From positions 1 through 50,412 of the forward strand of contig JAZQVN010000036.1 of assembly GCA_045631885.1 (NCBI GenBank): 50,412 nt of DNA, in the 5' to 3' direction. Shown here piece after piece: positions 1-6,849 of this stretch. Numbering within the stretch: position 1 is the first letter of the stretch; each line of letters starts with the position of its first letter. A program made the translations under genes and the position numbers. The notes beneath the pieces are model-generated. The model was not told the origin of the DNA. It did no database searches and worked only from the letters and a program-made list of their open reading frames with translations. The DNA is from CAJOLV01 sp045631885 (GTDB taxonomy: Bacteria; Bacillota_I; Bacilli_A; RFN20; CAG-826).

Positions 1-57
1 TGTTTCTTTTTCTTCTGGGGAACGCATATTATTCTTTGTTCCTTTTGCTCTGCTCAT
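1..57 (-). CDS. Partial CDS, possible IS3-type transposase helix-turn-helix protein (N-terminus only)
   Basis: Reading leftwards from the ATG at 57-55 there are 19 codons before the window ends. They begin MSRAKGTKNN and continue into RSPEEKE. A clear Shine-Dalgarno (AAAAGGAGG) sits just upstream of the ATG. A basic, Lys/Gly-rich start followed by RSPEEK resembles the N-terminus of IS3-family OrfA helix-turn-helix proteins. The upstream inverted repeat at 91-126 would then be one IS end. Only 19 residues are visible, so the family is an inference; another small DNA-binding protein is possible. Confidence 0.35.
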   Translation of the reverse strand, partial: MSRAKGTKNNMRSPEEKET

Positions 58-90
58 TTTTTGCCTCCTTTTCAACATCATACCAAAGAA

Positions 91-126
91 AAAAGTGGAT
101 GGGTGTTTTTTACCCTTGTCCACTTT
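91..126. repeat. Inverted repeat, possible IS end
   Basis: AAAAGTGGATGGGT (91-104) is mirrored by ACCCTTGTCCACTTTT (111-126), leaving a short AT loop and a small bulge. Read on the minus strand the outer part is TGGACAAGGGT; a 5'-TG end is usual for IS3-family termini. It lies directly upstream of the partial transposase-like gene. It could equally be a terminator-like hairpin, since no clear terminator for thrS is visible between 126 and 175. Confidence 0.35.
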
Positions 127-174
127 TACCTTAGCACTTCATCAGGGTGTATTTGTTTTTGAAGAATTAATCCA

Positions 175-1956
175 TTATCTACTTCTATTTTTGATTTCTG
201 CATCAATCAACTTGAAGAAATCTTCAATAGAAACAGTGATTTGTTCTTGTTGACCGTACTTACGATAGGTGACAGTTTTATCTTCTTTTTCGTGGTCACC
301 TAAGACGATGGTGTAAGGAATCTTTCTCATTTGAGAGTTTCTCATACGATAACCGAGTTTATCGTTTCCATCATCTAAATTGACGCGTAAGCCGTGCTCT
401 TTAAACATTTGATATAATTCATTCGCATATTCTAAATGGAAATTGTTGTTAACTGGTAATAGGTTAACTTGAACTGGGGCTAACCAAGTTGGGAAAGCAC
501 CTTTAGTTTCCTCAAGTAAGAAAGCGATAAATCTATCCAAAGAACCTAAGATTGCGCGGTGGACAACGACTGGGCGAGCTTTTTCACCTTTTTCATCAAT
601 ATAAGAGAGATCAAATCTTTCTGGTAATTGATAATCAAGTTGGATGGTACTCAAAGTGACATCATGACCAATCGCACTTTTTACTTGGACGTCAAGTTTT
701 GGTCCATAGAATGCGGCTTCGCCGATGGCTTCATAATATTCAACGCCTAATTCTTTTAAAACTTCTCTTAATTGGTTCTCACTCTTTTCCCAAAGATCAT
801 CGTTACCGAAATACTTTTCGGTATCCGCTGGATCTCTTAAGGATAAACGGAATTCATAATTCTCAAATCCGAAGTCTTGATAGACATCAAGAATGAGCTT
901 TGTGACTTCTTTAAAGACATCACCAATTTGATTTGGCATACAGAAAATATGAGAGTCGTTTTGATAGAAGGCTCTTGTTCTTTCAATGCCGGTTAGAGCG
1001 CCTGAAGCTTCAAAACGGAAGTCCGCCGCGATTTCTGCGATCTTTAATGGTAATTCACGATAGGAGTGCAAAGCACTTCTATACATAACCATGTGGTGAG
1101 GACAGTTCATTGGTCTAAGGACGTATGATTCGTTATCGACATCCATTTTTGGGAACATATCTTTTTGATAATGAGCCCAGTGACCTGATGTTTTATATAA
1201 TTCGATATTACCTAAACATGGAGTTAAGACGTGTTTATAGCCTAAGGCTATTTCTTTATCCATGATGTAATCAGAAAGTAAACGTCTCACGATAAAACCG
1301 TTTGGTAACCACATTGGTAAACCTCTGCCAACGAGGTCATCATACATAAAGATACCTAATTGTTTACCTAAAATACGGTGGTCTCTTTTCTTTCTTTCTT
1401 CAAGTATTTCTAAATATTTCTTTAAATCTTCATCAGTGTACCAAGAAGTACCATAAATTCTTGTTAATTGTTTATTTTTACTATTCCCTCTCCAATAGGC
1501 CCCCGCGAGAGATAGTAGTTTAAAATGTTTAATTAATCCAGTGGACATAATGTGCGGTCCACGACATAAATCAACGAAGTTACCTTGTTGGAATGTAGTA
1601 ATCTCTTCATTGATACCTTCGATTAATTCGATTTTGTAAGGATTGTTTTTAAAAACTTCTAAGGCTTGTTCTTTACTGAGCTCTTCACGAACAATTCTTA
1701 AATCTTTACTTGCGAGTTCTTTCATCTTCTTTTCAATGATTGGAAGATCGTTTTCTGTAATGGTATCTTCTCCGAAATCGATATCGTAATAGAAACCATT
1801 TTCAATAGCAGGACCAAATCCAAAGAGAGCTTTTGGATAAAGTTCTGTGATAGCTTGCGCTAAAAGGTGTGAAGTCGAATGGTTTAAAACCTCTAAGGCT
1901 TCTGGACTAGTTTTCTCCATTTCAATAATGGAACCGTCATGTTGTTGAATTTTCAT
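175..1956 (-). CDS. thrS: Threonyl-tRNA synthetase, lacking the N-terminal TGS domain
   Basis: Class II aminoacyl-tRNA synthetase that charges tRNA-Thr in the cytoplasm. The editing domain begins almost at once: HSTSH near residue 26 is the HxxxH editing motif, and DLCRGPH supplies its cysteine. The catalytic core shows the zinc-binding MNCPHHM (C285), motif 2 around FEASGALTGIERTRAFYQND, and VVHRAILGS towards the C-terminus, followed by the anticodon-binding domain. At 593 residues it is about 50 shorter than the usual ~640. The missing part is the N-terminal TGS domain, replaced by roughly 20 residues. A GGAGGG Shine-Dalgarno precedes the ATG, so the start is secure. TGS loss is also known in mycoplasmas. 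No T-box fits in the 106-base gap to pfkA. Confidence 0.97.
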   Translation of the reverse strand: MKIQQHDGSIIEMEKTSPEALEVLNHSTSHLLAQAITELYPKALFGFGPAIENGFYYDIDFGEDTITENDLPIIEKKMKELASKDLRIVREELSKEQALEVFKNNPYKIELIEGINEEITTFQQGNFVDLCRGPHIMSTGLIKHFKLLSLAGAYWRGNSKNKQLTRIYGTSWYTDEDLKKYLEILEERKKRDHRILGKQLGIFMYDDLVGRGLPMWLPNGFIVRRLLSDYIMDKEIALGYKHVLTPCLGNIELYKTSGHWAHYQKDMFPKMDVDNESYVLRPMNCPHHMVMYRSALHSYRELPLKIAEIAADFRFEASGALTGIERTRAFYQNDSHIFCMPNQIGDVFKEVTKLILDVYQDFGFENYEFRLSLRDPADTEKYFGNDDLWEKSENQLREVLKELGVEYYEAIGEAAFYGPKLDVQVKSAIGHDVTLSTIQLDYQLPERFDLSYIDEKGEKARPVVVHRAILGSLDRFIAFLLEETKGAFPTWLAPVQVNLLPVNNNFHLEYANELYQMFKEHGLRVNLDDGNDKLGYRMRNSQMRKIPYTIVLGDHEKEDKTVTYRKYGQQEQITVSIEDFFKLIDAEIKNRSR

Positions 1957-2002
1957 ATTTTCCCTTCCCTCCGCAATACAATAGCGGGCTTCTTTGTTTT
2001 TG

Positions 2003-2038
2003 ATATATATTAAGCCCCAAAAGGGGCTAATATATTTT
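2003..2038 (-). terminator. Hairpin between pfkA and thrS, probable pfkA terminator
   Basis: AGCCCC (2013-2018) pairs with GGGGCT (2023-2028) across an AAAA loop, and AT-rich arms extend the stem with one bulge. It lies about 35 bases after the pfkA stop. The following minus-strand sequence is only AT-rich with no strong T run, so termination may be partial, with some readthrough into thrS. Confidence 0.55.
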
Positions 2039-2062
2039 GATAAAAATGTGTAGTAATAATAA

Positions 2063-3022
2063 TTATTGGAGCATATCGATTAAATCTCTTAATCCATGGG
2101 TGTGTTCATGTTTCATATTGATCGCATCTTGGATTGGATAATCGACGACTTGGTTATTTTTCATACCAACGATTTTGGAGCCTTCTTCTTTGATAACAAT
2201 TTCAACGGCTCTCGCGGCTAATCTTGTCGCTAAGATTCTGTCGTTAGCAGTTGGGGAACCACCTCTTTGTAATCTACCAAGAACTTCAGTTCTTGCGGTA
2301 AATCCTGTTGCTTCTTCGATTTCTTTCGCTAAAGAGTTGATGTCGAGTAAGTTTTCAGAGACGATGATAATCGCGTGGTTCTTGTTTTGTGCTTTCATCT
2401 TTCTTAATTTCTTAAAGAGAGCTTCTTTCTTTAATGGGTGTTCTTCGCAGATAACGCCTTCAGCCCCTTCTGCTAAAGCGGAGTTGAGTGCTAAGTCACC
2501 ACAGTGTCTACCCATAACTTCGATTAGGGAGCAACGTTGGTGAGATGAAGATGTATCTTTTAATCTATCGATACAATCACAGATTGTATTTAACGCTGTT
2601 GAGAAACCGATTGTTTGGTCTGTTGAACCGACATCGTTATCGATTGTGGCTGGGATACCAACGACTGGAAATCCTAATTTAGCTAAATCGTTAAGACCAC
2701 GATATGTACCATCACCGCCAATACCGATTAAAGCATCGATTTCAAAGTCATTTAAGATATCAATGGCTTTTTGAAGAACTTTTGGTTCTTTGAATTCTGG
2801 TAAACGAGCGGATCTGATGATTGTGCCACCTCTATTGATGATGTCTTGTGTGAAGTCTTTATTGACTTGGTGAATGTCACCGGCGACTAAACCTTTAAAG
2901 CCATCATAGATGACATACATTTCTTTTCCGGCGTATAAACCAGCACGGATACAAACTCTTAAAGCTGCATTCATTCCAGGAGCGTCGCCGCCACTAGTTA
3001 AAACTGCAATTTTTCTAACCAT
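2063..3022 (-). CDS. pfkA: ATP-dependent 6-phosphofructokinase
   Basis: Phosphorylates fructose 6-phosphate to fructose 1,6-bisphosphate, the committed step of glycolysis. It has the canonical 319-residue length. Visible motifs are LTSGGDAPGMNAA at the N-terminus (nucleotide binding), IGIGGDGT near residue 100 (the GGDG signature), and the catalytic loop TIDNDVGSTDQTIGF with its proton-abstracting Asp. MGRHCGDLAL and LGRLQRGGSPTANDR supply substrate and effector contacts. The start has a TAGGGAGGAAA Shine-Dalgarno. It is monocistronic or weakly linked to thrS downstream and is divergent from dnaB. Pyruvate kinase and acetate kinase elsewhere in the window belong to the same fermentative route. 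Confidence 0.97.
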   Translation of the reverse strand: MVRKIAVLTSGGDAPGMNAALRVCIRAGLYAGKEMYVIYDGFKGLVAGDIHQVNKDFTQDIINRGGTIIRSARLPEFKEPKVLQKAIDILNDFEIDALIGIGGDGTYRGLNDLAKLGFPVVGIPATIDNDVGSTDQTIGFSTALNTICDCIDRLKDTSSSHQRCSLIEVMGRHCGDLALNSALAEGAEGVICEEHPLKKEALFKKLRKMKAQNKNHAIIIVSENLLDINSLAKEIEEATGFTARTEVLGRLQRGGSPTANDRILATRLAARAVEIVIKEEGSKIVGMKNNQVVDYPIQDAINMKHEHTHGLRDLIDMLQ

Positions 3023-3112
3023 AAAATTATTTCCTCCCTAATATATTTGCATTTTGCAAAATATTACTACGAATACTATTATAATCCGACAAAAATCAAA
3101 TATAAATAATAT

Positions 3113-3216
3113 TTATCCACAAAATTTAATGTGGAAAACTCCATATATTTGGTGAATAACTGCCTTAATTTATTATATAAATTGTATTTTTGCCTATGTG
3201 GAAAAAGTTTTCCCCA
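3113..3216. promoter_or_regulatory. Cluster of DnaA-box-like 9-mers in the pfkA-dnaB intergenic region
   Basis: A perfect DnaA consensus box TTATCCACA is at 3113-3121 (plus). Two copies of TGTGGAAAA (TTTTCCACA on the minus strand, one mismatch) lie at 3130-3138 and 3197-3205, and a weaker TTTTCCCCA is at 3208-3216. A TATAAT-like hexamer occurs at 3080-3085. The cluster lies between divergent pfkA and dnaB, so DnaA control of dnaB-dnaI is a reasonable inference. Four sites without an adjacent dnaA or dnaN do not make a convincing origin. Confidence 0.5.
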
Positions 3217-3291
3217 TTTTTTAGAGAAGATTTTTCATTTGAAACAATACTTGTTTATAAGCATAATAACTACAACTCGGAAGGGGGAAGT

Positions 3292-4590
3292 ATGCACGTT
3301 ATCAAAGATGAAGATTTCTTAGAAGTAACTCTCAACTCATTAATCGCTGATTATGATCGAGAAACGTTAACCAATTTATATCAACCAATTATCGGTTATA
3401 AGGCAGTCAGCCTTTATTTCACTTTGTTAACAGAAGCAAATAACCAAAAGATTAATCCGATTATCTCCCATAAAGCATTATTTACAAGAATGCAAATTGC
3501 CGCGGGAGATTTTGTTGATGCGAGACAATTACTTGAGGCAACCGGTTTATTAAAAACATTTGTCTCCAGCATGAAAGATAACAAGTTATACCAATACGAG
3601 TTATACGCTCCTAAAACACCGAAGCTATTCTTCGATAACACACTCTTATATGGAATGTTCATGAAGGCAGTCGGGGAATTAGAAGCGAATAAGATTAAGA
3701 GTATTTACTTAGTAAATAGAAAAACTGAAGGAAAAGAGATAACCGCTTCATTCACTGAAGTGTTTGCTCCTGACTTAGATGATCCAATATTTAGAAAAGC
3801 GATGCTATCTAATGAAGCAACGCAAGGCAGACAATCCGCAAAGCTCAATAGTGGATTCTCATATGAACTATTCTTCAAATATCTCACTGAACATTCTCAA
3901 ATTAGTGAGAAAGCCATATCTAAACAAGATATGAAAGAGATTGAGCGATTAGCTACACTCTATGGCATCAATGAAGAAAGAGCCGCGGATGGAGTGATTA
4001 AAGTCTATAATCCTCAAGCGGAAAAAGATAAACGCATCGATTTTGAAGATTTAACAAAACGATTCGAAGAAGAGACTAATTACCTATATCTCCAAAAAAG
4101 AGGTTCTAATAGAGGTAGAAATAGAGTCTCAAATGGTAATACTGATTTAGCACATAAGGTTAACCTTATGGAGACATTATCTCCAAAAGATTATCTCTCA
4201 GTATTACAAAACGGTTCAGTACCTGCTAGTGCGGACTTAAAAATCATTAACGATATTTCTAAGAAATTTAGATTACCGAACTGTGTCATTAATGCGATTA
4301 TCGATTATGTCTTAACCGTTAATGACAATATCTTATCCAAAGCATTTTGTGAAAAGATTGCCGGTAGCTTAGCTAGAGAAGGAATCACGACGACAATCGA
4401 TGCGATGGATTACTTAAAGAAAGTTTCTTCCAAAGGAAGAAAAAAGAATAATAACAACTACAATTCTTATAATTCCGTTCCAAAAGATAGTGGAGAACAA
4501 GAATTAGAAGAACCTGAAGAAGAAATAAATATTTCCAGAGAAGAATTACTCAGACAATTACAGGAGGATGACGATAATGGAGAAAATTAA
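3292..4590 (+). CDS. dnaB: Replication initiation/membrane attachment protein DnaB (primosomal, DnaD-like)
   Basis: Firmicutes helicase-loading protein, unrelated to the E. coli DnaB helicase, which acts with DnaD and DnaI to load replicative helicase at the origin and at restarted forks. The 432-residue protein has an N-terminal winged-helix-like region (TLTNLYQPIIGYKAVSLYF is typical), a middle DnaD-like helical region, a C-terminal helical module around residues 300-390 and an acidic tail. I chose the ATG at 3292 because a strong GGAAGGGGGAAG Shine-Dalgarno precedes it; an upstream in-frame ATG at 3190 would add 34 poorly conserved residues across DnaA-like boxes. It is coupled to dnaI, whose start lies inside its 3' end, as in Bacillus. 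Confidence 0.88.
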   Translation: MHVIKDEDFLEVTLNSLIADYDRETLTNLYQPIIGYKAVSLYFTLLTEANNQKINPIISHKALFTRMQIAAGDFVDARQLLEATGLLKTFVSSMKDNKLYQYELYAPKTPKLFFDNTLLYGMFMKAVGELEANKIKSIYLVNRKTEGKEITASFTEVFAPDLDDPIFRKAMLSNEATQGRQSAKLNSGFSYELFFKYLTEHSQISEKAISKQDMKEIERLATLYGINEERAADGVIKVYNPQAEKDKRIDFEDLTKRFEEETNYLYLQKRGSNRGRNRVSNGNTDLAHKVNLMETLSPKDYLSVLQNGSVPASADLKIINDISKKFRLPNCVINAIIDYVLTVNDNILSKAFCEKIAGSLAREGITTTIDAMDYLKKVSSKGRKKNNNNYNSYNSVPKDSGEQELEEPEEEINISREELLRQLQEDDDNGEN

Positions 4591-5470
4591 AGTCGAAATG
4601 AATGTGACAAGTAGTGATGAAATACTTAATCAAATGTATCAAGAATACTTATCTTGTCCAAAAGCAGTTAAATATCTCGCTAAATTAGGCTTAACTGATC
4701 AACAAATTAGAGACAACATTGCGAAAATCTTTGATTTTGTTATGGATTTAAAGTATTGCGATAAATGTCCTGGTGTTGATGCATGCCAAAAAGAAAACCC
4801 ATTATTCTGTACGAAGATCACTTATAAAAGTGGCTACATCGATAGAGAATTATCTCCTTGTAAGAAATTCTTAGAAAGAATGGTGTTTGAGAATCAATTC
4901 TTAATTAGAGACTTTGATGATTCCTTCTTAAGTAAAGAATTTGCTGATTTAAGTGATGACGCGCCAAAGAACTTAGCGTTAGCTAAATATGCAAAATTCA
5001 GAAAAGAAAGAATTAATAACTGGATTTATATGACAGGTATGGCAAATTCTGGTCGTTCTTTCACCGCAGCGGTTATCGCTGTTGATATTGCAAAGAGAAA
5101 TCTCGGTCCAATTATTTACGCGAACTGCACAACGCGCATAGGCGAATTATTAGATCATTATTATAAGGATAAAGATAGATTCAAAAGAGAAATCGAGAGA
5201 TATTCAACAGTCCCAGTCCTTGTTTTGGATGATTTTGGTAATGAATTAAAAAATGACATCGTAAGAGACGCCATTATTTTCCCAATCTTATCTACTAGAG
5301 CAGGTAAGAAATTATTCACAATCATTACAAGCGATTTCAAGATTAATGAAATTATTACCTTATATTCAACCTCTAAAGCAGGTGAAATTAGAGCGAAACA
5401 AATTGGTACTTGTATCAAGGTTTCTAGCGGTAAAGAAATTAACCTAGTTGATTTACCATTATTTCAATAA
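4577..5470 (+). CDS. dnaI: Primosomal helicase loader DnaI with an altered Walker A motif
   Basis: AAA+ helicase loader partner of DnaB. The N-terminal domain has the cysteine pattern expected of the DnaI zinc domain (YCDKCPGVDAC, then FC and PCKK). The AAA+ domain carries an intact Walker B, LVLDDFG, and a sensor-like ITSD. Walker A reads GMANSGRS (residues 154-161): the invariant lysine is arginine (R160). The start at 4577 is preferred over 4568 because AGGAGG at 4562-4567 abuts the 4568 ATG and is nine bases from 4577. The gene overlaps dnaB by 14 bases at its start and the convergent mutM-coaE gene by 32 bases at its end. Identity is firm from sequence plus context; ATPase activity is uncertain. 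Confidence 0.88.
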   Translation: MEKIKVEMNVTSSDEILNQMYQEYLSCPKAVKYLAKLGLTDQQIRDNIAKIFDFVMDLKYCDKCPGVDACQKENPLFCTKITYKSGYIDRELSPCKKFLERMVFENQFLIRDFDDSFLSKEFADLSDDAPKNLALAKYAKFRKERINNWIYMTGMANSGRSFTAAVIAVDIAKRNLGPIIYANCTTRIGELLDHYYKDKDRFKREIERYSTVPVLVLDDFGNELKNDIVRDAIIFPILSTRAGKKLFTIITSDFKINEIITLYSTSKAGEIRAKQIGTCIKVSSGKEINLVDLPLFQ

Positions 5471-6845
5471 TCTTATTGATTGATTTATTAAGTTTATCTA
5501 AGCCGGCATCATTTTCGATAATGTAGTCGGCTTTATTTTTATGTTGATCAAATTGATGTTCGCTATTGATTTTTAATAATGATTCAGCGGTCGCTGGATT
5601 TCTCTTCATCAATAACTCTTTTTGTTTCTTTAATGGAATATCTATAGCGATAATGATATCGAATAAATTATCCATTTTGGATTCAAATAATAAAGGAACT
5701 TCCACGCAGATAATACGAGATTTAACTGTTTTAAAAATGTGCAAAATCTCTTTTTTTACACGAGGATGAACGAGTTTTTCCAATTTTTTTCTGTCCTTTG
5801 GATCTTTATTAACAACCTCTCTAAGTTCATTTTTATCAATGATATCTTTGCTCTTTAAGTTAAAGGTATTGGCTATTTCATTAGCCACATCTTTTCTATT
5901 ATATAATTCGGCGACTATATCATCAGATGAGATAGCGTATAGTCCTTTTTCTTTAAAAGCGTTTAAGACCGTAGACTTACCAGAAGCGATGCGTCCATAG
6001 ATAGCCACCTTAAGTTGGTCAGCAATAATCTTTTGACATTTTGGACAATAAGTAGTCCCTCTTCCGTTAACCTTCATAAAGCGCATAATAGAACCGCAGT
6101 TAACGCATGGTTCACCCTTTTTACCATAGGCTTTTAAAGCAGTTTGGAAATTACCGTCAATATCTTTACCTGGATGATAGCTTTTGATAGTGCTACCACC
6201 AGCGGTAATCGCGTTATTTAATATCTCTTTTGAATTCTTAACAATTTCTTCCCAGTTTTTCTTGGTAATCTTATTCGCTGGAGTTAATGGATGTATCTTA
6301 CTAGCGAATAAAACTTCATCTGCGTAGATATTGCCTAAACCAGTCATTAATGTTTGATCTAATAATGTTGATTTAATAGGTAAAGAAGATTTCTTACATC
6401 TATCTAATAAATATTTCACATCGTTGATCGCGAATGGTTCTGGTCCTAATTGAGCGATATCTTTAACATTTTTATATTCTGATTCAGTAGAAAGTTTCAT
6501 CATTCCAAAACAACGAGAATCGTCATAACAAAGTTTATGTCCGTTATCTAAATGAAAAACCACTCTCGCGTACTTGCTGTTTGGTTCATTTTCATCGATT
6601 TCATAATATTTACCTTCCATTCTTAAATGAGAGATAAATACGATATCATCACTTAAATGGAAGATTAAGAATTTACCAATTCTAGATAAATCCAGAAAAG
6701 TATTTCCTTTTAAAGTGTTGACGAATTCATCGATATCTCCATGAATAGTGGACATTCTTAAAACATCGATACTTAAAATCTTTCTATCTTTAATAATAGG
6801 AATAAGGACATTTTTAACTGTTTCTACTTCTGGTAATTCAGGCAT
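5439..6845 (-). CDS. mutM-coaE: Fused formamidopyrimidine-DNA glycosylase (MutM/Fpg) and dephospho-CoA kinase (CoaE)
   Basis: One 468-residue ORF joins two enzymes. Residues 1-272 are MutM, which removes 8-oxoguanine: PELPEVET supplies the catalytic Pro2 and Glu3, ISHLRMEGK is conserved, and the C-terminal zinc finger has CVNC and CPKC pairs. Residues ~277-468 are CoaE, which phosphorylates dephospho-CoA in the last step of CoA synthesis: P-loop YGRIASGKST and the VPLLFES motif. Only about five residues separate the last zinc-finger motif from the CoaE strand, and the place where CoaE would start is a CTT Leu codon, so no internal ATG exists there. In Bacillus polA, mutM and coaE are neighbours, which suggests fusion by stop-codon loss. 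It starts 4 bases after polA. Confidence 0.93.
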   Translation of the reverse strand: MPELPEVETVKNVLIPIIKDRKILSIDVLRMSTIHGDIDEFVNTLKGNTFLDLSRIGKFLIFHLSDDIVFISHLRMEGKYYEIDENEPNSKYARVVFHLDNGHKLCYDDSRCFGMMKLSTESEYKNVKDIAQLGPEPFAINDVKYLLDRCKKSSLPIKSTLLDQTLMTGLGNIYADEVLFASKIHPLTPANKITKKNWEEIVKNSKEILNNAITAGGSTIKSYHPGKDIDGNFQTALKAYGKKGEPCVNCGSIMRFMKVNGRGTTYCPKCQKIIADQLKVAIYGRIASGKSTVLNAFKEKGLYAISSDDIVAELYNRKDVANEIANTFNLKSKDIIDKNELREVVNKDPKDRKKLEKLVHPRVKKEILHIFKTVKSRIICVEVPLLFESKMDNLFDIIIAIDIPLKKQKELLMKRNPATAESLLKINSEHQFDQHKNKADYIIENDAGLDKLNKSINKIIEIMVNQLG

Positions 6846-6849
6846 ATCA

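Noticed and set aside
1957..2062. T-box riboswitch upstream of thrS
   Set aside because: Only 106 bases are available, and no T-box antiterminator sequence (TGGTACCGCG type) or specifier loop is visible.
3023..3291. Chromosomal replication origin
   Set aside because: There are DnaA-box-like sites, but only one is perfect, there is no dnaA/dnaN and no AT-rich repeat array typical of an unwinding element; promoter control is simpler.
3190..3291. Upstream extension of dnaB to the ATG at 3190
   Set aside because: The added residues are not family-like, cover DnaA-like sites, and the ATG at 3292 has a far better Shine-Dalgarno.
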